The notes under the pieces are model-generated. The model saw only the letters and a list, made by a program, of their open reading frames with translations, had not been told where the DNA came from and ran no database searches. Source: an uncultured Gammaproteobacteria bacterium (GTDB taxonomy: Bacteria > Pseudomonadota > Gammaproteobacteria > Pseudomonadales > Azotimanducaceae_A). Taken from it: a stretch of 7,882 nt of DNA. The number at the start of each line of letters is the position of its first letter. Within the stretch, counting starts at the first letter, position 1. The stretch spans positions 1-7,882 of the forward strand of contig CAJWZG010000132.1 in the NCBI GenBank assembly GCA_913049565.1, in the 5' to 3' direction. Both the position numbers and the translations under genes were made by a program. This document shows, piece after piece, positions 1 to 6,112 of this stretch.

Positions 1-822
1 ATCAAACCCTAGCTCCATGTCGTTATGGGTACCTGGTTGGGCATCACCACCGCGATCCACTGTGCCCAGCACGTAAGGCGTAACCTTGAGTGAGCGCTGA
101 CTCGAGGGTGTCAGATTTGTCAGGGTTCCCGCCTCAGCGAGCCGATACAAGTTGTACTGACGTGGTAGCGGAGCCCAATAAGCGACTTCATCTCGACGCG
201 CGATGTTCCGCTGAAAGTTAATCCCCCAGTTTTGGCCAGCCTTGCCACTGTAGCGAAGCGATTTAAACGGAATAGCAAATTCCGCACTCCAACCAAAGTC
301 ACCGACATAGGTCACCACTTCCCATGAAGCATCCCAGTTCAAATTAAAGTCTGCAGAGCTGAAACCACCACCCCCGCTTTTGGTTACCTGCCCATCGTAT
401 TCACCGCCCGCTGGAGTGGTGCCAAAGACAAAACCATTTTGGCGATCTTGGAAGCCATCGATGATCATTTGGAAACTGTCGAGATCGCTAAGCCCTGCGT
501 CTCGGCGACTGTCGGCGACAATGAGAGTGGCCGGATCGTCGTCGTAGCAGACAATGGCAACGAACAGCGTATCGACGGTATAGCCTATTCGCACCTCAGT
601 TCGCGCTGACGCTGGCTGGCCCTCGTCTGGCTGAACTTGCTGAAAATCAGTACCCGGCTGAATTTGTTGCCACAACACATCGTCCAGCACCAGGCCATCG
701 ATAACGGGTTGGTCGTCCAACAATTTAGCCTCTAGGGACGGCTGCGCGCCGTGGGAACTAGCGGCAGACGCTACAGCTAAGATAAAGACCAGTAAGCGGA
801 ATCCATTGATTGCGTAGTGCAA
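1..822 (-). CDS. DUF5916 / CBM9-like domain protein, signal peptide, 3' end beyond the window
   Basis: The frame is open for 274 codons from a TTG at 822 to the left edge, so the C-terminus is missing. Residues 1-25 look like a Sec signal peptide: a short N-region, the hydrophobic core FRLLVFILAVASAA and a cleavage site near SSHGA/QP. Residues about 36-235 match the N-terminal CBM9-like part of DUF5916 proteins: VIDGLVLDDVLW near 40-51, SFQMIIDGFQDRQNGF near 116-131, GWSAEFAIPFKSLRY at 177-191, and WGINFQRNIARRDEVAYW at 199-216. In this family a large, probably beta-barrel C-terminal part follows, so an outer-membrane or periplasmic location is likely. The substrate is unknown. TTG is chosen because TGAGG lies 5 bases upstream and it gives a clean signal peptide; an in-frame GTG at 858 is the alternative. 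An intrinsic terminator separates the gene from the P450 upstream, so it probably has its own promoter. Confidence 0.82.
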   Translation of the reverse strand, partial: MHYAINGFRLLVFILAVASAASSHGAQPSLEAKLLDDQPVIDGLVLDDVLWQQIQPGTDFQQVQPDEGQPASARTEVRIGYTVDTLFVAIVCYDDDPATLIVADSRRDAGLSDLDSFQMIIDGFQDRQNGFVFGTTPAGGEYDGQVTKSGGGGFSSADFNLNWDASWEVVTYVGDFGWSAEFAIPFKSLRYSGKAGQNWGINFQRNIARRDEVAYWAPLPRQYNLYRLAEAGTLTNLTPSSQRSLKVTPYVLGTVDRGGDAQPGTHNDMELGFD

Positions 823-827
823 AAAAA

Positions 828-832
828 CCTCA
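828..832 (-). promoter_or_regulatory. Shine-Dalgarno TGAGG supporting a TTG start
   Basis: On the minus strand TGAGG is followed by five T and then the TTG start codon at 822. This 5-base spacing is what decides the non-ATG start of the DUF5916-family gene. The nearby ATG codons on this strand are in another frame that stops after a few codons. Confidence 0.55.
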
Positions 833-890
833 ACATTGAGCCATGATTGAGTAGCCACATCGGCCGCCCATACAAATAAAATATTGCAAA

Positions 891-917
891 GAAAAAGCGC
901 GAGAGTTACTCGCGCTT
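891..917 (-). terminator. Intrinsic terminator after the P450 gene
   Basis: AAGCGCGAG (895-903) and CTCGCGCTT (909-917) are perfect 9-base inverted repeats around a 5-base loop. Read on the minus strand, the stem is followed by TTTTTC, a typical rho-independent terminator. It lies about 85 bases past the P450 stop codon and before the DUF5916-family gene, so it should insulate the two minus-strand genes. A weaker 6-base inverted repeat (AGGCTC 925-930 / GAGCCT 945-950) lies just before it. Confidence 0.85.
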
Positions 918-1001
918 GGATTAAAGGCTCTAACTATGTTGCCTGAGCCTAGAGGGCAAACTACAGCGTCTTGCGCCTCGTATCACGCCCTTGCGTTCGG
1001 A

Positions 1002-2312
1002 CTACTTGCGGGTCACCCGCACGGGCAGCGAGGTATACCCCTTTACGAAAGAAGAGAATGTACGTTCTACCTCCCCCACAACTTCGATATTTTCAAAACG
1101 CTCCATGATCTCTTCCCACAGAACCCGCAGCTGCATCTCAGCAAGCCGGTTACCCATACAGCGATGAATACCAAAGCCAAAGGACAAATGATTGCGCGCG
1201 TTCTTGCGATCAATGATGAGATCTTCGCCCTGATCAAAAACGCTCTCATCACGATTGCCTGATAGATACCACATCAGCATCTGATCGCCCGCCTTAATTT
1301 GCTTGCCCCCAACAACGCAATCGTTGTTGGCTGTACGGCGCATGTAGGCCAGTGGTGTCTGCCAGCGAATGATCTCGGCTACCATGTTAGGGATCAGCGA
1401 ATGATCGTTTTTGAGCTTTTCATACTCTTGCGGGAACTCATTAAGTGCTAGCACGCCGCCAGACATTGAGTTTCTCGTCGTGTCGTTGCCGCCCACAATC
1501 AACAAGATCAGATTACCCAAAAATTCCATCGGCTCCATGTCTTTGGTTTCTTCGCCATGGGCAAGCATGGACACCAAGTCTCCGGTAGGATTCTTTTTAC
1601 GGTCTTCCCAAATCTGCGTAAAGCACACCAGGCATTCGATCAGTTCTTCGCGCCGTTGCTCCTCTGTATCGATGACGCCGCCGCCGGGTACCGCCGTTGC
1701 CACATCTGACCACCGCGTTAACTTCGCTCGATCTTCATAAGGAAAATCAAACAGCGTTGCGAGCATGCGTGTGGTGAGTTCGATAGAAACAGTATCCACC
1801 CAGTCAAATGTTTCGCCCTCTGGTAGTGAATCCAAAACCTCACAGGTTCTCTCTCGAATCAACGCTTCCATCGCCGCTAAGTTGCGGGTTGATACCACAG
1901 GCGAGACGGTCTTACGCTGCACATCGTGCTTGGGTTGATCCATCGCAATAAACATACTGACGTCGAGGGCACCCTCGGGTAATGGCTGGTCGATAGGAAA
2001 ACCCAGTGTGATGCCATGAGCGCTCGAGAAATTCTTATGATCCGAATCAACAGCCTTGATTTCTTCGTAACGGGTCAACGACCAGTAACGACCGGCGACT
2101 TCAGATTCGTTGAAGTGCACGGGGTCTTCGCGACGCAGGCGCTCAAAGTATTCAAGCATGCGGTTCTCGCTAAACAGACGATTCCAAACAGGATTGATTT
2201 CTTCCAGTGGCACATCGTAGGCGGCTGGAATGGGACCTTTTTTAGTGTGGTCTTGTTCGCTGCCCGGACGAACAAACTCCGGTGCTGGTGTTGTATCTAT
2301 GGCTTCGCTCAT
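1002..2312 (-). CDS. CYP153-family cytochrome P450 (alkane/alicycle terminal hydroxylase type)
   Basis: A complete 436-residue soluble bacterial P450. The I-helix oxygen-binding motif GGNDTT is at 274-279, the K-helix ExxR is E313-R316 (EIIRW), and the haem loop FGFGIHRCMG is at 378-387 with Cys385 as the thiolate ligand. FIAMDQPKHDVQR (121-133), NDTTRNSMSGG (276-286) and RWQTPLAYMRR (316-326) are signatures I recognise from CYP153. This family hydroxylates the terminal carbon of alkanes and related aliphatic or alicyclic compounds, using electrons from a ferredoxin and an NAD(P)H reductase. Neither partner is encoded in this window. The ATG at 2312 has AGGAGG six bases upstream; the frame extends 44 codons further to 2444, but that stretch has no P450 similarity. 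The gene appears to be transcribed alone, with a terminator at 891-917. The family call is firm; the exact substrate cannot be read from the sequence. Confidence 0.93.
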   Translation of the reverse strand: MSEAIDTTPAPEFVRPGSEQDHTKKGPIPAAYDVPLEEINPVWNRLFSENRMLEYFERLRREDPVHFNESEVAGRYWSLTRYEEIKAVDSDHKNFSSAHGITLGFPIDQPLPEGALDVSMFIAMDQPKHDVQRKTVSPVVSTRNLAAMEALIRERTCEVLDSLPEGETFDWVDTVSIELTTRMLATLFDFPYEDRAKLTRWSDVATAVPGGGVIDTEEQRREELIECLVCFTQIWEDRKKNPTGDLVSMLAHGEETKDMEPMEFLGNLILLIVGGNDTTRNSMSGGVLALNEFPQEYEKLKNDHSLIPNMVAEIIRWQTPLAYMRRTANNDCVVGGKQIKAGDQMLMWYLSGNRDESVFDQGEDLIIDRKNARNHLSFGFGIHRCMGNRLAEMQLRVLWEEIMERFENIEVVGEVERTFSSFVKGYTSLPVRVTRK

Positions 2313-2318
2313 CGCACT

Positions 2319-2324
2319 CCTCCT
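2319..2324 (-). promoter_or_regulatory. Perfect Shine-Dalgarno AGGAGG of the P450 gene
   Basis: AGGAGG on the minus strand lies six bases before the ATG at 2312. It fixes the start of the P450 at residue MSEAID and argues against the 44-codon longer reading. The match to the anti-Shine-Dalgarno sequence is full, suggesting efficient translation. Confidence 0.8.
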
Positions 2325-2453
2325 AATTCCTTTAGCGTATAAAGATAGCGCAGATTTTCCGCGTAAGCGATGGTCGAAGACAAACCAATGCCGCATTAGC
2401 CAAGAGATACCCAACGAATAAACTCGCCACTTCCAGCCACTCAACAGTCATAA

Positions 2454-2774
2454 CAAAAGACGGGAATCCCAGAACCGCCTCACATAGCTACCGTTGATCC
2501 AGCAAATCAATCCTTCTTTCCACACTTTGAGAATCGATCCCCGCGATATTTGACCAATGCCGGAGTCGATGCAGACGCCGATAGCAGACCGAGCTTTGGA
2601 TCTCAAAACTACGTCGATCTAACGGCCTTTTACGACTACAAGGCTCTACAAATCCGTGTTGATGCAAAGAATATCTTCGATAAAACCTCTCCCATTGCTG
2701 GCGATCCCTCGATGGGCAATGAAAACGCGTATCACGAAGGTTACGAGGCGTTTGGTCTCGTTTTCGCTTCTTAG
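2454..2774 (+). pseudogene. 3' relic of a TonB-dependent outer-membrane receptor
   Basis: The plus-strand frame is open from just after a TAA at 2451 to a TAG at 2772. The last part, from about 2547, looks like the C-terminal beta strands of a TonB-dependent receptor: YVDLTAFYDY, then LQIRVDAKNIFDKTSPIAG, and a final strand GYEAFGLVFAS. The VKNIFDK-type motif and an aromatic-rich final strand are common at the end of these receptors. A complete receptor has roughly 700 or more residues with an N-terminal plug, yet the sequence upstream is the divergent P450 gene and its leader. No convincing ATG or ribosome binding site is present. I therefore read it as a 5'-truncated remnant left by a deletion or rearrangement. 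A genuine small ORF (TTG at 2550) is less likely. The terminator at 2830-2868 was probably its original one. Confidence 0.6.
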
Positions 2775-2829
2775 GTGTAAGCGCCAATTTCTGAGATCAA
2801 ACAACGTTGGTATTAACGTTTAACTGACC

Positions 2830-2868
2830 AAAAAGTCGGGGGATGCCGAAGCGTCTTCCGGCTTTTTT
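2830..2868. terminator. Bidirectional intrinsic terminator between convergent units
   Basis: AAAAAGTCGG (2830-2839) can pair with CCGGCTTTTT (2858-2867) with a single G-U wobble, and an inner stem GCCGAAG / CTTCCGGC with one bulge is also possible. The plus strand ends in six T (2863-2868). The minus strand ends in five T (complement of 2830-2834). The hairpin sits between the plus-strand receptor relic and the end of the minus-strand LLM oxidoreductase gene, so it can serve both directions. Confidence 0.8.
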
Positions 2869-2894
2869 CGCGACTGTCTTTCCGACTAAGATAG

Positions 2895-3890
2895 CTACAG
2901 CGTCCGCAGCTCCTGCAGCAAATCTTTAGGCGTGTCGTCTGGCAAAGCAATAACATCTACCGATCCCGCAAAGCGATCACGGATTTGATCTGCGATTTGA
3001 TCAAACCGACCAACCGCGCAAAATTCACGTACTATGTCATCGGACACGGCTTCGGTCATCTGCTCCCACTGCCCTTTTTTCGACATGTCATTGAGCTTGT
3101 GCCCCAGATCTTCCCAGCCATGTTGTTCAAAGACCGACCAGTAGGATGGCGTCGAGCCATAAAACCCGACCCGCATGCGCACCCATTCGAACATTTTACT
3201 TACGGCTTCATCATCGGCGCCGGTCACCACAAAACCACCCCCGCTGATTTCAAAATCCTCGCGACTTCGGCCTGAGTCAGCCAAACCTTCAGCAAGTCGC
3301 GGCACGATGACTTCCTGCAAATACTTACCCGTGCAAAACGCATGCAGCATCACGCCATCGCACTCTTGTGCTGCTACTTTCATCATCACTGGCCCAACCG
3401 CCGCAATTTGCACCTTAGGCATGCCGTATTCGCAGGGCTCGGGAGTGAAATTCGGTGTCATCAAACTGAATTGATAGTGCTCGCCCTGATAATCCAACGG
3501 TGTGCCATTTGCCCAACAATCCCAAATCGCCCGCAATGACTGCACATATTCACGCATACGCGGAGCCGGCGGCGACCAAGGAACGCTGAAGCGGCGTATG
3601 TTGTGCCCTTTGACTTGGCTACCGATTCCCAATGTAAATCGGCCCTTGCTAGCGCGCTGCAGATCCCAAGAGAGATTCGCCGCCACCATAGGGCTGCGCG
3701 AAAATGCGATAGCAATGCTGGTTCGCAGCTCGAGCGATTCGGTCTGCGTCGCTGCCACCGCGAGAGGCAAAAACGCATCCTGACGGTTTTCTTGCGTGGA
3801 TACGCCAGTAAACCCGTGTTCTTCGATTGCCTGTGCTGACGCGCCCACGGCATTCAGATCATGGGCAGGTAAGCCGGTATTGATTTTCAT
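2895..3890 (-). CDS. LLM-class (luciferase-like) flavin/F420-dependent oxidoreductase
   Basis: A complete 331-residue protein of the bacterial luciferase-like TIM-barrel superfamily. Visible marks are HGFTGV at 25-30, IAFSRSP at 61-67, the strand-loop GRFTLGIGSQVKGHN at 83-97, YQGEHYQF at 134-141 and GMPKVQIAAVGP at 156-167. The set resembles the subfamily annotated as probable F420-dependent oxidoreductases of the MSMEG_2256 type. Members transfer hydride or oxygen using reduced FMN or F420; the substrate is unknown. No cofactor-making genes are seen here, and most gammaproteobacteria are not known F420 producers, so FMN use is possible. The ATG at 3890 has AGGG nine bases upstream and lies 15 bases after the GST stop, so the two genes are very likely one operon. 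The bidirectional terminator follows the stop codon. Confidence 0.85.
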   Translation of the reverse strand: MKINTGLPAHDLNAVGASAQAIEEHGFTGVSTQENRQDAFLPLAVAATQTESLELRTSIAIAFSRSPMVAANLSWDLQRASKGRFTLGIGSQVKGHNIRRFSVPWSPPAPRMREYVQSLRAIWDCWANGTPLDYQGEHYQFSLMTPNFTPEPCEYGMPKVQIAAVGPVMMKVAAQECDGVMLHAFCTGKYLQEVIVPRLAEGLADSGRSREDFEISGGGFVVTGADDEAVSKMFEWVRMRVGFYGSTPSYWSVFEQHGWEDLGHKLNDMSKKGQWEQMTEAVSDDIVREFCAVGRFDQIADQIRDRFAGSVDVIALPDDTPKDLLQELRTL

Positions 3891-3905
3891 GATTGGTAAC
3901 CCTGC

Positions 3906-4535
3906 CTAAGCCAGCTGTTTTTCCCGAGCGCTTTTAAAAGCAGGCCGCTCCATGAGGCTTGCCAAGTAGCGTTTGCAGTTCGGTTTGTAGCGCTCATCCA
4001 AACCCAGCGACACGCCTAAGAACAGCGCATAACCCACGGCGATGTCTGCGATGGTGAACTTGTCCGCACAAAGGAAATCTTTACCTTCAAGCGCCAGTTC
4101 TACTGAGCGCAGGCGCGAGAAATACCAAATGGAATAGTCTTCTACTACTTGAGGGATACGGCGCTCCTCAGGCTCTAAACGGGTGTAGCGCAGCACCAAG
4201 GTTTGCGGAAAGGTCAACGTGGCGTCACTGCGATAGAGCCAATTTAAGTATTCACCATAAGCCGGATGATCCTTTGCGACGCCAATCGACGTAGGCCCGT
4301 ACGTATCCTCAAGGTAATGACAAATCCCAGAAGACTCGGTCATCACCAGATCACCGTCCGTGAACGTAGGCACTGTACCTAGCGGATTCAGATCCAAATA
4401 CCCCGGATAGGTCGCTCGCGGGGGAAACTCCATGTTAATGAGCTCGTAGTCCAAACCCATTTCTTCTAGCGCCCATAGTGGCCGCAGTGAACGCGCATCC
4501 GCGCAGTGGTATAGCTTCATCGTTGTTGCCGTCAT
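3906..4535 (-). CDS. Glutathione S-transferase family protein
   Basis: A complete 209-residue cytosolic GST. The N-terminal thioredoxin-like domain (about 6-82) has a putative active-site region CADARSLRPLWALEE (11-25, Ser16 the likely thiol-stabilising residue), the cis-proline motif VP at 55-56 and the glutathione-contacting ES at 67-68 in MTESSGICHYLE. The helical C-terminal domain carries the N-capping box FTIADIAVGYAL at 160-171 with the conserved Asp164, and ends with RPAF near 197-200. These enzymes conjugate glutathione to electrophiles, or use it for isomerisation, dehalogenation or peroxide reduction. The class cannot be set from sequence alone. The ATG at 4535 has GGGAG about 12 bases upstream; ATG at residue 6 is a possible alternative start. 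It is the first gene of the GST-LLM unit, which suggests a role in detoxifying or processing an intermediate. Confidence 0.92.
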   Translation of the reverse strand: MTATTMKLYHCADARSLRPLWALEEMGLDYELINMEFPPRATYPGYLDLNPLGTVPTFTDGDLVMTESSGICHYLEDTYGPTSIGVAKDHPAYGEYLNWLYRSDATLTFPQTLVLRYTRLEPEERRIPQVVEDYSIWYFSRLRSVELALEGKDFLCADKFTIADIAVGYALFLGVSLGLDERYKPNCKRYLASLMERPAFKSAREKQLA

Positions 4536-4586
4536 TTTTGTCGTTTTCTCCCATCGATCATGTTCAATATCGCACAGACTCGCGCG

Positions 4587-4615
4587 TCGATAATGAATTG
4601 TAAGTTTCTTAGCAA
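4587..4615 (-). promoter_or_regulatory. Possible sigma70-type promoter for the GST-LLM unit
   Basis: On the minus strand TTGCTA (4610-4615) and TATCGA (4587-4592) are 17 bases apart, upstream of the GST start. The -35 matches four of six consensus bases and the -10 three of six, so this is weak evidence. The 97-base gap is the only space between two divergent genes and must hold promoters for at least one of them. Confidence 0.25.
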
Positions 4616-4632
4616 TCTGTCACTACGCTTTC

Positions 4633-4875
4633 GTGGCTACTATGCTTCAAGAAATCTACGAAGCTTTCGTTGAGGCCGGCGCCAGTGTTGAAACGGCAGG
4701 AGAGGCTGAAACCGCACTCGCCAACTACGATGCGCGATTCAACAGCATTGATTCGCGCTTTAATGGCATCGACCTTCGACTGGAGCAGATCCGTAGCGAA
4801 CAAATTGTCATCCGCTGGATAGCCGCATTTAACCTCGCATTCACCCTAGGTATCCTGTGGAAGATTTTCACTTAA
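4633..4875 (+). CDS. Small coiled-coil protein with C-terminal membrane anchor, function unknown
   Basis: An 80-residue reading frame starting at GTG (4633); ATG at 4642 is equally possible and would give 77 residues. The N-terminal part (LQEIYEAFVEAGASVETA) resembles an element seen in small bacterial coiled-coil proteins. It is followed by three seven-residue repeats, DARFNSI, DSRFNGI and DLRLEQI (about 33-53), with hydrophobic residues in register, as in a short coiled coil. Residues about 58-79 (IVIRWIAAFNLAFTLGILWKIF) form a single hydrophobic membrane segment at the very end. This build is widespread among uncharacterised small inner-membrane proteins, some related to the DUF1640 group; I do not recognise a specific function. 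No good ribosome binding site is visible, which lowers confidence in the start. The gene is divergent from the GST and convergent with the dehydrogenases. Confidence 0.68.
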   Translation: MATMLQEIYEAFVEAGASVETAGEAETALANYDARFNSIDSRFNGIDLRLEQIRSEQIVIRWIAAFNLAFTLGILWKIFT

Positions 4876-4934
4876 ACCTCTTTAGAAGCTGCCTCAGACG
4901 TTACATAGCAGGGATCAATCTCTAATCTTTTTTC

Positions 4935-4963
4935 TTGTTCCTTATTCCTTGCTTCCTTAATCC
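4935..4963. repeat. Imperfect tandem repeat of about 7 bases, four copies
   Basis: TTGTTCC, TTATTCC, TTGCTTCC and TTAATCC follow one another without gaps on the plus strand, just past the stop codon of the acyl-CoA dehydrogenase gene. The tract is purine-rich on the minus strand. It forms no hairpin and may simply be slippage-prone sequence. The gap 4876-4970 holds no clear intrinsic terminator for either convergent gene. Confidence 0.5.
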
Positions 4964-4970
4964 AGCACCT

Positions 4971-6080
4971 CTAATCGAGCAGAAGGGGCGCCAGCAAATT
5001 GCGGTGATAGGCCGCATCTCCAAACTGATATTGACACCACAGCGCGCGTCGTAAAAACAATTGGGCATCGCATTCGTAAGTAAATCCAAATCCTCCGTGA
5101 AATTGCACGGCCCGATCACCGGCAAAGGCAAAGGCCTCGCTGCCTTGAGCTTTGGCCATACGCACCGCGGCTTCCGTTTCTTTCTCATCGCCCTGAGCGA
5201 AACACGTTGTCGCTCGATACAAATGCGATCGACATGCCTCTAAAGACAGCAGAATTTGCACGGTTGGATGTTTCAGAGACTGATAGCTGCCAATGTACTG
5301 ATCAAACTGCTTACGCGTGGTGAGGTAATCGATAATCACATGCAAAACGCCGGATAACCCTCCCGACATCTCCGCTGTCAGCAGAAGCAGCGCAGATTGT
5401 TCGATGCTGGCAAAATCCGTTCCCGGTAGCAGTTGATCGCTGGGTAGCCTAAGACAGTCGACCTCTAGCGTATAGCTACGCCGGGTTTCATCGATAACCG
5501 TCTCGCGGGTGAGAGCACCTTCAGGCAGCTGATCTGATGCAATCGAAATTAGCCTAGCCACGCCGTCGATGTTCGCAGACAACACGAACACGGCCGCTTG
5601 AGAAGCGTCGAGCACAAAGCACTTCTTCGCAGTAAGCACTAACTCCTCACCCTGCAACTGAGCATGGCTGCCCACTTCAGTCAGGATCCAACTGCCGTCC
5701 TCCTCGGTTAACGCCATCGATGCGGCGCTACCTTCCGCAATCTGGGGTAGCCACAACTCCTTCTGGGCATCACTACCGTTCGCGATAATGGCCTGGCTGG
5801 CTAACGTGGTCGCCACGAAGGGAGAACCCATCAAATATCTACCCATGTTTTCAGCGATGGGTACCGCATCGGCCAACGTAAGCCCCAGCCCCCCGTACTG
5901 CTCGGGTACGGTAATGCCTAACCAACCCAAGTCGATCATCTCCTGCCACACAGATGGATCGATGCCTTCAGGCTGGTCTATCTGGGCACGGACACGATCT
6001 ATGGGTGAATGTTTGCGGCAGAAATCGACCGCCGTTTCCATCAACATAGTTTGTTCTTCTGAAAACTCTATAGTCGCCAT
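4971..6080 (-). CDS. Acyl-CoA dehydrogenase-like protein, probably non-catalytic partner subunit (FadE28-like)
   Basis: A 369-residue acyl-CoA dehydrogenase fold. The helical N-terminus has LGWLGITVPEQYGGLGL at 51-67. A middle beta domain follows, and the C-terminal helices include YLTTRKQFDQYIGSYQSLKH (252-271) and AVQFHGGFGFTYE (324-336). Key residues are missing. The usual FAD/substrate motif (ALTEPxxGSD) is reduced to ALTEEDGSW at 123-131. The helix position holding Glu in isovaleryl-CoA dehydrogenases is occupied by leucine, and the C-terminal EGT motif carrying Glu in medium-chain enzymes is replaced by QFGDAAYHR. Actinobacterial heterotetrameric enzymes such as FadE28-FadE29 show the same division of labour. 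The start at 6080 has AAGGAAG nine bases upstream and lies 33 bases after the stop of the catalytic-type gene, so an operon is likely. A 47-codon upstream extension only overlaps that gene and was not used. The substrate is unknown. Confidence 0.86.
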   Translation of the reverse strand: MATIEFSEEQTMLMETAVDFCRKHSPIDRVRAQIDQPEGIDPSVWQEMIDLGWLGITVPEQYGGLGLTLADAVPIAENMGRYLMGSPFVATTLASQAIIANGSDAQKELWLPQIAEGSAASMALTEEDGSWILTEVGSHAQLQGEELVLTAKKCFVLDASQAAVFVLSANIDGVARLISIASDQLPEGALTRETVIDETRRSYTLEVDCLRLPSDQLLPGTDFASIEQSALLLLTAEMSGGLSGVLHVIIDYLTTRKQFDQYIGSYQSLKHPTVQILLSLEACRSHLYRATTCFAQGDEKETEAAVRMAKAQGSEAFAFAGDRAVQFHGGFGFTYECDAQLFLRRALWCQYQFGDAAYHRNLLAPLLLD

Positions 6081-6112
6081 GAATAAGTACTTCCTTGGTA
6101 AGGCTAGCTGCC

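Noticed and set aside
120..308. Minus-strand 62-codon frame inside the DUF5916-family gene
   Set aside because: It is out of frame with the conserved motifs of the larger gene and has no features of its own.
936..1262. Plus-strand 108-codon frame opposite the P450
   Set aside because: It is antisense to the haem-binding end of a well-supported P450 and shows no recognisable domain.
2325..2365. Candidate P450 promoter (TATCTT or TTTATA with TTACGC upstream)
   Set aside because: The matches to sigma70 consensus are poor or the spacing is wrong; a promoter is expected here but cannot be placed.
2313..2444. 44-codon N-terminal extension of the P450 frame to an upstream ATG
   Set aside because: It has no P450-like sequence, and the ATG at 2312 has a perfect AGGAGG at ideal spacing.
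2488..2787. Minus-strand 99-codon frame opposite the receptor relic
   Set aside because: It is rich in Arg and has no recognisable domain, while the opposite strand carries receptor motifs such as KNIFDK.
4609..4803. Minus-strand frame opposite the small coiled-coil gene
   Set aside because: Its repeated character is only the mirror of the heptads on the plus strand, and the plus-strand product has a coherent coiled coil plus membrane segment.
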